Positions 18,527 to 26,305 of a stretch of DNA of 32,322 nucleotides are shown here, piece after piece (the first letter of the stretch is position 1; every line of letters begins with the position of its first letter). The stretch is taken from assembly GCF_014925385.1 (NCBI RefSeq), contig NZ_JACSDK010000024.1, positions 1-32,322 of the forward strand. The letters are read 5' to 3'. A model generated the notes under the pieces. The model ran no database searches, was not told the origin of the DNA, and saw nothing but the letters and a program-made list of their open reading frames with translations. Origin of the DNA: Pelagibius marinus (GTDB taxonomy: Bacteria > Pseudomonadota > Alphaproteobacteria > Kiloniellales > Kiloniellaceae). Made by a program: the position numbers and the translations under genes.

Positions 18527-19660
18527 GTGTCTGACCTGATCAGTGGAACATACCAGCTCGACAAAGTGACCGGATCGCTGCGTCACCTTTTCACCGGGCA
18601 GGGGATCGCTCGCAAGAGAGACGGCTCGGAAGCTGCGCAGTGGTTCGAGTACTCCGACGCCGACGTGACTGTCCCCTTCGCTGTCGACCTGACGAGCCAG
18701 GCTCGACCAAACGCGAAATTCTTTTCTGCCTGGGTGGATTTCAGTCGGCCGGAAAGCGCGGTTGTGTCCGAAAGCTACGGCCTCTGGCGCAGGATGGCTC
18801 TCTTCCTGCTCGAAAGCCTCAGCGTCTGGTATCTGAAGCGCAAGCCGGAGACCGACTTCCTCGGCGGCGTCAAAGTCATCGGCGGCTGGGAGAACGGCAT
18901 CTGGAATCCTGCTTCATTCATGGTAGCGACAATTCGCAACGCGGAAGATGCGGTTCCTTCGTCCCCCGCGCCGGACGGTATCGAGTACGCCTCACTGTGT
19001 CCGCTCGACAAGCAGCCGCTACCGTGGCGCTATGTCCCCTGTGATGCGCCGAAAGCGGAAGTGAATCTGAAGGCCGTGGTCGGCGCCAACGATATACCCG
19101 TTCTCGTCTCGGATCAGCCAATCGAGAAGCAGATAGGCGGAGGTCCGTACTTTGCGCGGCAGGACGGCAAGGCATTCCTGTTCCACCGATTCGTGAAGGC
19201 GAACTTCTCGCGCGGCGAGGATTACGCGCCGTTGCCGTACTATGGCTACGCCAATGGGGATTGCGCATTCACGCTGCGGGCCAGTAGAAACTACGGCGTG
19301 GACAGCGTGTCTGGTCCGATCCTGCTGCGGCCGGACGTTGCTTTCGAGAAGTGCTTTCGAACCAGGTCACGGTCCAGTGATCGGCCTGGATCGTGGCTGA
19401 TTGATCTCCAGCCTGGGCTCTGGAATGAACTGATTGTCGAGCTGATCGACGTCAAGGCGGCGGCTCGTTCGTTGGGGCCTTTCCCTGTGATCCGGGAGTA
19501 CGATCAGCACAACCTTCGCTGGTTCGCCGAAAGGTTCCCTGGAGAAGAGCACAGCTGGAAAGGCATCTCCTTCGGAAGCTATATCGATCACGTTTCCGTC
19601 TATGGTCATCGGCCCCGGGGCCTCTACTTCGGGATCATCGATATCCGGCTTCAGCCGTGA
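18527..19660 (+). CDS. Hypothetical 377-residue protein
   Basis: A GTG-start reading frame with even amino-acid composition and no frameshifts, so probably a real gene. It has no signal peptide and no clear membrane helix. It is rich in Trp, Tyr and Phe, with segments such as GGVKVIGGWENGIWNP, LPYYGYANGDCAFTLRASRN and LQPGLWNELIVELIDV suggesting a beta-rich globular protein. I do not recognise the family and infer no function. It follows two small membrane-protein genes, and downstream lies the truncated tRNA-fMet, so it is likely carried by a mobile element. Confidence 0.6.
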   Translation: MSDLISGTYQLDKVTGSLRHLFTGQGIARKRDGSEAAQWFEYSDADVTVPFAVDLTSQARPNAKFFSAWVDFSRPESAVVSESYGLWRRMALFLLESLSVWYLKRKPETDFLGGVKVIGGWENGIWNPASFMVATIRNAEDAVPSSPAPDGIEYASLCPLDKQPLPWRYVPCDAPKAEVNLKAVVGANDIPVLVSDQPIEKQIGGGPYFARQDGKAFLFHRFVKANFSRGEDYAPLPYYGYANGDCAFTLRASRNYGVDSVSGPILLRPDVAFEKCFRTRSRSSDRPGSWLIDLQPGLWNELIVELIDVKAAARSLGPFPVIREYDQHNLRWFAERFPGEEHSWKGISFGSYIDHVSVYGHRPRGLYFGIIDIRLQP

Positions 19661-19917
19661 GGCGATCAAGCGTTCGGTGAATGCCGCCTTGCCGATGCTG
19701 GCCCCAAACACTGATCTTGCCGGATAGCGTTAAACCCTCTGAATTGCGGCGAAGATGCTCACCGCACAGCGATAGCTGGTAAGGCCGCAGGCCTGGTCGT
19801 CACGGCGGCACAGGGTCTCGCGTTCATGCCTGGGCGGTTCCGGTAACCGTCCCGATCAGCGAGTAGATGGCCGCGGCCCGTGCGCCGCCCCTACCGCCCT
19901 GCTTCCGGGCACAGAAA
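19661..19917. other. Non-coding stretch before the tRNA remnant
   Basis: About 250 bp with no supported gene. I see no promoter, RNA or repeat beyond the terminator that follows it. Confidence 0.4.
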
Positions 19918-19947
19918 AACGGCTTAGCCTTTTGTGGCTAAGCCGTT
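19918..19947 (-). terminator. Terminator of the truncated tRNA-fMet gene
   Basis: AACGGCTTAGCC (19918-19929), loop TTTTGT, GGCTAAGCCGTT (19936-19947). On the minus strand the stem is followed by a T run (AAAAA on plus at 19915-19919) and lies about 8 bp past the tRNA 3' end, the usual place for a tRNA terminator. Confidence 0.85.
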
Positions 19948-19952
19948 GATTT

Positions 19953-20006
<54 letters not shown>

Positions 20007-20066
20007 GGCGGCAGTCCACTATGACATTGAGATTCAAAGATTTCCCTAAGACGGATGATAACCTTG

Positions 20067-20084
20067 TGCCACCCATATGCCACG
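20067..20084. repeat. Paired 7-bp direct repeat (possible integrase arm sites)
   Basis: TGCCACC-CATA-TGCCACG: two near-identical heptamers repeat with an 11-bp period, 61 bp from the tRNA-fMet remnant. The same design (TGCTACC-TATT-TGCTACC) occurs at 32148-32165, 67 bp from the right terminal repeat. Such helically phased direct repeats beside attachment sites resemble tyrosine-recombinase arm-binding sites; this is inference, as no integrase gene is present. Confidence 0.4.
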
Positions 20085-20488
20085 GCGCGCCACTGGACGC
20101 CCTCATCCATGAGGCGCACACGCAAACACCGAGACCGACATTCCCTTAGGCGTAAGCTTGAATACATTCGTAATCATCGAGGTCTGCTAGCCGGCGGAAG
20201 CCGGACCAACGCGGTCAGCCTGCTCACTTCCGCAAAGTGCCAATTCCCGACGTTCAGCATGTCTGACGTCAGTGCCAAAGGGAAGCTTTCCCCGGCTTTC
20301 GCTCGGGCTATGCGCCGCGGCAGGCCGGCAGCCTGAGGCCGAAAGCTATTTTCAACATTTCTATGAGCTTGCCCCCTCGGCGTAAAGCAGCCGCACGGCG
20401 CTACCGTACCCAGGATGCCCGTCCAAATACTTATGCCGCGCTTCCAGGGACCATACCATTCCGACTTCGACCCTCGGCAACTGCGCCG

Positions 20489-20502
20489 TTGACCTGCATC
20501 AA
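20489..20502. promoter_or_regulatory. FNR/FixK-type box without an obvious gene
   Basis: TTGACCTGCATCAA fits the Crp/Fnr-family pattern TTGAY-N4-RTCAA. No intact gene starts close by on either strand, so it may be the leftover promoter of a deleted gene or a chance match. Confidence 0.3.
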
Positions 20503-20798
20503 GGTGAGCAGCGGCCTGATTTGGTTAAGGGGGTAAAGTCACGACCGACGGAGATGGCCGGAGTTGCGCAGTCGGTCGCCCTGGGACCGCCCGCGTGCGT
20601 ACTTGGGGGTGAGGCCGCCGTCGGCCGAAGGCAGCTGCGCCTTGTCGTAGTCCTGGTGTTCTGTGACGGTAATCACCTGACAGTCGGCTAGCGCCGGACC
20701 GCCCCCCTAATGAGGTCGGCGGACCGGTGGTGGCCATGCCGTTCCTGATTGGAGTCAGGGTCGTTTTGCCAAACGTCCGACCCGATCAGGGGATCAAT

Positions 20799-20930
20799 AT
20801 GACCACCGACCAGAAGGTAGCACAGCGCAAGCTCTCCATGCTCGGGCTTGCCGCCGAGTTCAACTACGTCTCCAGGGCCTCCCGGATCATGGGCTACAGT
20901 CGCCAGCAGTTCTGCGAGATCCACCGCAAG
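20799..20930 (+). pseudogene. Truncated IS481-family transposase, N-terminal HTH only
   Basis: From ATG 20799 the product begins MTTDQKVAQRKLSMLGLAAE, then VSRASRIMGYSRQQFCEI. This is the helix-turn-helix start of IS481-type DDE transposases, with the typical A-[CS]-K/R-I-M-G-Y-S-R motif. After about 43 residues the similarity ends and the frame continues into unrelated sequence, so the DDE catalytic domain (about 250 residues) is lost. It is a dead insertion-sequence remnant and marks past rearrangement between the tRNA scar and the catabolic island. Confidence 0.7.
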
Positions 20931-21260
20931 CCCATCAGGAATCCGGCCACACTGCACCTGGCAGGCTCTTACCAAACCCGACCTCGCGCAGGCGCGAACA
21001 AATCTCTTTCCTGGTTGGATAGCGGATTGCTATACGTTGACCTTCAGATATAGCGTTTTACCCGAGCGGGCACTGGGCGAATTGATGCGCCGCTGGAAAC
21101 GAGATTGTCTTGTGAGATCGTAGGGGAATCGGAGATTGCAGCAGCGAGGCCATAATGGCTTCCTGCATCCAGCATTAGGAGGCAGTGCCGGCAGCGATGG
21201 TCCGCCGCCGTCTCGTTAAATGTTCATCATGGACAAGCTCCCGGACAACCGAAGAGAAGA

Positions 21261-22028
21261 ATGGCCAAATCTGCGGTAAGAACTCTTGAGATCCTCGAGG
21301 CTGTGGCCAAATCCGGCGTGGGAATGTCTCACGGAGAGATATCAAAGGCCCTGGGTATCCCGAAGAGCAGTATGACCGCTCTTCTCAAGGATCTTACACA
21401 ATCCCGCTATCTTGAGTTCGACGAGTCGACCGGCTTATTCCGACTCGGCCCACAAATCCTTGTTCTCTCAAATGCCTATCTGCGCAATTTCGACCCCATC
21501 CGACGTGTGGTGCCGGAGGTTGCGCAGCTGGCCCGCAGCCTTGGTGAGACCGCCCATATCGCCATTCTCGATGGCGACGACATTCTTGTCGTGCACCACG
21601 AGTTGGGACGGCATGTCCTTTCGGCAGTCATGCGTATCGGAGACCGCGCTCCGGCAATTCTCACCGCCGCGGGACGGGCGATGCTCGCCTTCTTTGATCC
21701 CCGCGAGCAGAGGCGGCACCTAAAGACGGCCAAAAAGTTAGGATACACGCTGGATCCCGACACTGTGACGGATTTGGCCGATATTGCCGCGGGCGCTGTC
21801 AGCGAAGTGCGGGACACCCTGTTCGATGGCCTGAGCGCCTGTGCGATACCGCTCTTCGGTCCTGCATCGGCGCTGCCTTTCGGATCGATCAGCGTTGCGC
21901 TTCCTTCTTCGCGCCTGAACGCTAAATCGCGGAAGCTGATCCACAATGCGCTGAAACCCTTGCAGGATCAGTACGCTCCCGAGTACTCCGACCATGAGGA
22001 ATCGGAGAGATCACGTATGAGAACTTAG
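21261..22028 (+). CDS. IclR-family transcriptional regulator
   Basis: A 255-residue protein with an N-terminal winged HTH (about 5-65: VRTLEILEAVAKSGVGMSHGE, then IPKSSMTALLKDL). An effector-binding IclR domain follows (about 75-245: VAQLARSLGETAHIAILDGD, RIGDRAPAILTAAGRAMLAF, a helical GLSACAIPLFG region). IclR regulators control catabolic operons in response to their substrates. It begins the catabolic island and is a candidate controller of the two dehydrogenases downstream and of the divergent hydro-lyase/TRAP promoter. ATG at 21261 is preceded by GAAGAGAAGA. Confidence 0.9.
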   Translation: MAKSAVRTLEILEAVAKSGVGMSHGEISKALGIPKSSMTALLKDLTQSRYLEFDESTGLFRLGPQILVLSNAYLRNFDPIRRVVPEVAQLARSLGETAHIAILDGDDILVVHHELGRHVLSAVMRIGDRAPAILTAAGRAMLAFFDPREQRRHLKTAKKLGYTLDPDTVTDLADIAAGAVSEVRDTLFDGLSACAIPLFGPASALPFGSISVALPSSRLNAKSRKLIHNALKPLQDQYAPEYSDHEESERSRMRT

Positions 22029-22132
22029 TTTCTATAGTTGAACTTTTCTCCCAATCACGCTATTGCGTTACTCGACATCAAACGCTGGGTGCGATCTACC
22101 GCGGCCGGCGCGCACTTCACGTCGAGAGCGAT

Positions 22133-22924
22133 ATGCTGGATGCATCAGAGGAGCGGATAGCTGATCTCACAGGAGGCGATCAGCTTTTACTTGGAAATCT
22201 CGCGCTCATAACCGGAGCCTCGAGCGGAATCGGAAGAGCAGTTGCGGTGCGGCTGGCTGGTCTTGGTGCCCGTATTGTCGCCCTTGGGCGGCGCGAGGAA
22301 GCGCTGAAAGGCCTTTGCGAGGAGATCGACGCAAGCGCCGGCGGACAACCGGAAAACTCCTCACGCTACTTCGTCGGCGACGTGCGTGATGGTCCTTTCC
22401 TCGACAGCGTTTTGCGAGCATTGGGGGCCATCGACATCTTGGTCACCACGGCCGGCGTCGTTGTACCCGCGCCGTTTCTTGAGGCCGATCCCAACGATTG
22501 GCGCGCGATGTTGGAGACCAACGTTCTGGCGGCTATGTCGGTATGTCAGAAGGTTTCCCGGCAACTGGTGGATAGCAAGCGCCGCGGCCAGATTATCCTG
22601 ATCGGTTCGGCGCTTTCATCGAGACCCACGGCCAACGCAGCTGCCTATTCTGCTTGTAAGGCGGCGGTAAGCATGTTCGGCCGATCATTGAGGCTGGAAC
22701 TTGCGCCCCACGGCATCCGAGTGACCGAGATTTCGCCGGGACTGGTGGGAGACACCGACTTCAAGCGCTACAACAACCATCCCGCTCTGGCGCGGCAGTT
22801 TGACGAACGACCTTATAAGCCGATCTCATCTCGAGACGTGGCGCGCTCTGTTGCGTACGCGTTGACCAGTCCGCCGGGAGTCGGCGTCGATTTCCTTGAA
22901 CTTATGCCGGAAGGGCAATTTTGA
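22133..22924 (+). CDS. Short-chain dehydrogenase/reductase (SDR), copy 1
   Basis: A 263-residue classical SDR. The cofactor motif is TGASSGIGRA (from about residue 29), and an R in ALGRREEALK suggests NADP preference. The usual NNAG is TTAG here. The catalytic Ser is in IGSALSS and the YxxxK motif is YSACK. The C-terminal part, GLVGDTDFKRY and RPYKPISSRDVARS, is nearly shared with the next gene. It carries about 23 extra N-terminal residues; the frame is also open upstream without an ATG, so the start is uncertain. It presumably oxidises a hydroxy-acid or similar intermediate; the substrate is unknown. Confidence 0.88.
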   Translation: MLDASEERIADLTGGDQLLLGNLALITGASSGIGRAVAVRLAGLGARIVALGRREEALKGLCEEIDASAGGQPENSSRYFVGDVRDGPFLDSVLRALGAIDILVTTAGVVVPAPFLEADPNDWRAMLETNVLAAMSVCQKVSRQLVDSKRRGQIILIGSALSSRPTANAAAYSACKAAVSMFGRSLRLELAPHGIRVTEISPGLVGDTDFKRYNNHPALARQFDERPYKPISSRDVARSVAYALTSPPGVGVDFLELMPEGQF

Positions 22925-22970
22925 AATTGCTGGCTACAGGCTCCGGCAGTTGCCGGATGGGGATTCATTG

Positions 22971-23705
22971 ATGTCAGAACATGCCAGATCACCGGTTGAG
23001 GGCAAAATCGTCCTGGTGACCGGCGCTACCAGTGGAATTGGCCGGGCGACGGCGCTCTTGCTAGCCAAAGAAGGAGCAGAGGTTGTCGCGACAGGCCGCC
23101 GCGAAGAGTTGCTACACTCGCTCCGATCAGAAGGCGGCCCGGGAATTCGCACCATCCGGGGGGATCTGAAGGACAAAGACCATATAAAGGATCTCGTTCG
23201 GCAAAGCGGGCCTATAGATGTCCTCATCAACAATGCCGGCATATCTCAAAACGCACCGTTTCTGGAAGGTGACATGGACTTCTGGGACAATGTGATCGAG
23301 ACCAATATTTCGGCCACCTTCCGGCTTACACAGGAGGTGCTGCGCGGCATGGTTGAGAGAGGAAGCGGCCATGTCGTCAATGTTTCGAGCGTCGTCGCCC
23401 GCCAGGTCTTTCCCAATGTCGCCGTTTATTCGGCAACCAAGCACGCCCTGGCTGCCTTCTCCGAAGCGCTGCGCCTTGAATTTCACAGCAAGGGCATTCG
23501 CGTTTCAGAGGTCGCTCCCGGGCTGGTTGGTGATACCGACTTTCTTCGATACACCGAGAACCCGACCTTCCTGAATGGCATCAAGTCGAGGCCTTACAAG
23601 CCGATTGCGTCCACGGATGTCGCCAGAACCATACTTTGCGCCCTGACGACGACGGGGGCCACAGATGTCAGCTTGTTGGAAGTACGCCCCATGGGGCAAC
23701 CTTGA
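22971..23705 (+). CDS. Short-chain dehydrogenase/reductase (SDR), copy 2
   Basis: A 244-residue classical SDR with TGATSGIGRA, GRREELL after beta-2, intact NNAG (INNAGIS), Ser in NVSSVVA and YSATK. It shares the unusual C-terminal block GLVGDTDF-x-RY, RPYKPI and a final ML/EVRPMGQ-like end with the upstream SDR, so the pair arose by tandem duplication. ATG at 22971 lies 47 bp after the previous stop; an in-frame earlier start at 22896 would overlap that gene. Both are probably in one operon behind the IclR regulator. Confidence 0.9.
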   Translation: MSEHARSPVEGKIVLVTGATSGIGRATALLLAKEGAEVVATGRREELLHSLRSEGGPGIRTIRGDLKDKDHIKDLVRQSGPIDVLINNAGISQNAPFLEGDMDFWDNVIETNISATFRLTQEVLRGMVERGSGHVVNVSSVVARQVFPNVAVYSATKHALAAFSEALRLEFHSKGIRVSEVAPGLVGDTDFLRYTENPTFLNGIKSRPYKPIASTDVARTILCALTTTGATDVSLLEVRPMGQP

Positions 23706-23930
23706 CAGGGAGCAGGGTGATTCCGGAGGCGTCTCATGACGCGCAGGCGGCGCCCGTCTCGACCACGGCGCAGCCGCTGCCGCATTGCCAGGTGGCACCC
23801 AAATGCTTTTCTCTTGCCGCAGGCCTGCAATACCACGCGGCGGATCCGGGACGCCGCGGGGGTCCGGGCAAGGGCCAATCAACAGAGTTTTCCCGTCGCA
23901 ACTGGCATGCCCGATCGCGCCCCTATGCGA

Positions 23931-24806
23931 TCAAACCTCGCGGAAAATCGCGATTACGGATTGAACCTCCGGTCGAACCTCACCTTTGTGCCATGCAATG
24001 GCGACCGGCAGTTCGGGAAGCTTCTCAGCAACGGGTATGAAGACCACATTTGCTGGGGCGGTCCGAACCATGCTTTGCGCAACCAAGCCGGCCCCTATGC
24101 CGGCCGATATCAGTCCCAACATGCTTGTCATAGGGGAGACTTCGCTGACGATTTTGGGGTCGACTCCCGCCCGGCGGAAGGCAGAAAGGATACCATCGTG
24201 AAGACTTGGCCCGATGGAACGAGGGGCAATCAGGAATGGCAGATCCTTGAGGTCTCCGAGCGTCAACTCCTGACGCGCGGCGATGGGCCAGCCGGATTGC
24301 ACCGCCAGCACCATTGGGATCGGCTCAAGGTCATGGAAAGCCAGGCTTGGCTCGCAAAGCGGCGGATGCAAAAAGCCGATATCCAGGCGTCCGTTAGCCA
24401 AAGCTCGTTCCTGGGTCGGTGAGGGAATCTCTTCGACCTCGACCCCGACCTGCGGCAGGCTAGACTGAATCCTGCGCAGAATCGCCGGCATATTGCTGTT
24501 CAAGACGACCTGGGTATAGCCGATGCGAACGCGCCTTTGTCGTCGGCGTACCGCATCCTTCGCTTCCGCAACGGCCGCTCGCGCCTGATTGACGATGTCT
24601 CGTGCCCGGCGCGCTAGGTCGCAGGCTATCGCAGTGGCACGAACCGCTCCCGATGTCCGGTCGAATAGCCGGGAGCCAAGCTCCGCTTCTGCCTTCGCGA
24701 TCCTTTGGCTAAGCGCCGACTGAGAAATACAGAGCCTTTCCGCGGCACGGCCGAAGTGCTCTTCTTCGACCAACATGATGATGCATTCGAATGTTCGTAA
24801 ATCCAT
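23931..24806 (-). CDS. LysR-family transcriptional regulator
   Basis: A 291-residue protein. The N-terminal HTH (about 1-60) reads MDLRTFECIIMLVEEEHFGR, then AAERLCISQSALSQRIAKAE. The substrate-binding domain (about 92-290) begins RVRIGYTQVV and includes RLDIGFLHPP and LISAGIGAGLV. It is transcribed divergently from the GlcG/HbpS-like gene, the classic LysR arrangement, and a palindromic T-N11-A site lies between them. GAGG precedes the ATG at 24806. Confidence 0.9.
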   Translation of the reverse strand: MDLRTFECIIMLVEEEHFGRAAERLCISQSALSQRIAKAEAELGSRLFDRTSGAVRATAIACDLARRARDIVNQARAAVAEAKDAVRRRQRRVRIGYTQVVLNSNMPAILRRIQSSLPQVGVEVEEIPSPTQERALANGRLDIGFLHPPLCEPSLAFHDLEPIPMVLAVQSGWPIAARQELTLGDLKDLPFLIAPRSIGPSLHDGILSAFRRAGVDPKIVSEVSPMTSMLGLISAGIGAGLVAQSMVRTAPANVVFIPVAEKLPELPVAIAWHKGEVRPEVQSVIAIFREV

Positions 24807-24832
24807 TTCTACCTCATCAGTTCCCCTTATCG

Positions 24833-24845
24833 TGAGTTCATCTCA
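24833..24845. promoter_or_regulatory. LysR-type T-N11-A operator candidate
   Basis: TGAGTTCATCTCA is a TGAG/CTCA palindrome with T-N11-A form, located between the divergent LysR gene and the GlcG-like gene, where autoregulation sites of LysR proteins usually lie. Confidence 0.45.
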
Positions 24846-24925
24846 TCGAATTGGACGGCGCTTCTCCCTGATGCAATCCTCTTCGCCACTCAAGTATTGC
24901 CCGCAATCAAGTGGAGACGTTCAGT

Positions 24926-25507
24926 ATGAAGGCAACAAAGGCCTGGCTTGGTGATATAGCCAAATTCGAAAGGCGGAGGTTCAAGGCTTCCTCGGTAGCC
25001 GCGGCGGGAATTGCCGCCCTTGGATTGCTTTTGGCTCCGATGGAGCTGCTGGCGGACACACCTGTTCCCAATACCTTTCCGCTTCCCTATGGGCCCGACA
25101 TCGGGCAATCCTGCGCGACGGCGGCGCTGAACGCGTCGCTCGATCATGCCAGGGCCAACAACTTGAACGTCACCGTGGCAGTGGTCGACACCTCCGGTCG
25201 TGTCGTGGTGTTGAGCCGCATGGACAACGCGCACAAGGCCGGCGTGGATTTCGCTATCGAAAAGGCGCTCTCGGCCGCGCTTTACAAGCGCTCGACTAAG
25301 ATCTTCTCTGATGCTCTCGCCGGCGGGCGCCAGGCAATCCTCGGATTTATGAACCTTCATGTTCATGCTGCCGAGGGCGGAGAGGTTCTGGTCATCAAGG
25401 ACGAGATCGTCGGTGGCATCGGCGCAGCCGGGGCTACTCAACAGCAGGACCGTGCGATCGCGAACGCAGGCGTTCAGGTTGCATCCAGCTGCGCCTCTGC
25501 GCGTTGA
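24926..25507 (+). CDS. Exported GlcG/HbpS-family (haem-degrading-like) protein
   Basis: A 193-residue protein. The N-terminus contains a basic region and a hydrophobic segment (VAAAGIAALGLLLAPMELLA), a likely signal peptide, followed by the GlcG/HbpS fold (about 65-185: AALNASLDHARANNLNVTVA, VVDTSGRVVVLSRMDNA, and the closing GGIGAAGATQQQDRAIA). Most GlcG relatives are cytoplasmic; HbpS of Streptomyces is secreted and binds haem. It lies divergent from the LysR gene. Its function in a carboxylate catabolic island is unknown. ATG at 24926 was preferred to a GTG at 24911 because of the GGAGA spacing. Confidence 0.8.
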   Translation: MKATKAWLGDIAKFERRRFKASSVAAAGIAALGLLLAPMELLADTPVPNTFPLPYGPDIGQSCATAALNASLDHARANNLNVTVAVVDTSGRVVVLSRMDNAHKAGVDFAIEKALSAALYKRSTKIFSDALAGGRQAILGFMNLHVHAAEGGEVLVIKDEIVGGIGAAGATQQQDRAIANAGVQVASSCASAR

Positions 25508-25671
25508 ATCGCGGTTGACTTCTTGGCGAACGCCAAGGGCCGCCGCATGGCCGAGCGGGCAGGAGCGCCCGGCTGTGCGTCTCCCGATCGGAAGCCGTAG
25601 GCGGCGGCCTAGTGTCCTTGCTGTTCGGCCAAGCTCCATTTCCTCCTATGACCCCTCGTCCCTGGTTGGCA

Positions 25672-25698
25672 GGCTGCCGGCTCGAAAGGCCGGCAGCC
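25672..25698. terminator. Hairpin between convergent genes
   Basis: GGCTGCCGGC (25672-25681), loop TCGAAAG, GCCGGCAGCC (25689-25698): a perfect 10-bp stem without a T run. It lies between the GlcG-like gene (plus) and the hydro-lyase small subunit (minus), so it is probably a shared terminator. Confidence 0.6.
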
Positions 25699-25741
25699 GT
25701 CGACTCCCTGCGCCAGCGTCTCCGGTAAGGCGGGCTGGTCA

Positions 25742-26305
25742 TCAGGGCGGCGGTGGCGCCGCTTCTGCCCACCCCCGGCGGAAAAGCAGTCTCCATCCGC
25801 CGCCCGCCACGATGGTCCGCAACGCTTCTGGAAGCGGAGAATAGTGGCTAGTCCAACCGGTTGAGAGATTCGACACCTCCCCGGTTTCAAAATTCACACG
25901 CAGCCTGTCTCCCTGCCCGACGTGCTTGCGCACCGCCGGGCAGTTGGGCAGGAACGCGAGCCCGGCGTTGACCGCGTTGCGAAAGCTGCCGCTGGAGATT
26001 GATTCGCAAATCAGCCCGAGTTCCAGTCCTTTCAGCCCCAACAGACCTTGGATGTGGGGGTTGCCTTGGGCGAACCGCCTCCCGGCGACGACGATGTCGC
26101 CGGGCGCCACCTTCTTGTGAAAGTCGGGATCGAGCTGCTCAAAGGTGTGTCGGGCGAGGACATCGAGGCGCGTCTCCCGCTTGAGCGCGAACTCCAGGGG
26201 CATCAGGTCCCCGTCCACGCCAACTTCGTCACCGAAGATCCAAGCACGTCCTTCGTAGGTCCAGCGAAACGCTGAATGTGGCCCGGCGCTCGTGGGCTCA
26301 GACAT
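25742..26305 (-). CDS. Aconitase/isopropylmalate-isomerase-type hydro-lyase, small subunit
   Basis: A 187-residue swivel-domain protein. RAWIFGDEVGVDGDLMPLEF is the small-subunit start (typically F-G-D-N-I-N-T-D), and DIVVAGRRFAQGN carries the conserved basic residue of the G-x-N-F-G-x-G-S loop. ESISSGSFRNAVNAGLAFLP is the substrate-loop region. It pairs with the large subunit immediately upstream, which it overlaps by 8 bp. The divergence from true LeuD (D-V-G-V-D-G-D instead of N-I-N-T-D) suggests a catabolic rather than leucine-biosynthetic enzyme, such as a dimethylmalate- or methylmalate-type dehydratase. The exact substrate is not determinable. Confidence 0.8.
   Translation of the reverse strand: MSEPTSAGPHSAFRWTYEGRAWIFGDEVGVDGDLMPLEFALKRETRLDVLARHTFEQLDPDFHKKVAPGDIVVAGRRFAQGNPHIQGLLGLKGLELGLICESISSGSFRNAVNAGLAFLPNCPAVRKHVGQGDRLRVNFETGEVSNLSTGWTSHYSPLPEALRTIVAGGGWRLLFRRGWAEAAPPPP

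Noticed and set aside
20055-20336. 93-codon frame beside the tRNA remnant
   Set aside because: Arg-rich, overlaps the paired heptamers and shows no family motif; not convincing as a gene or as an integrase piece.
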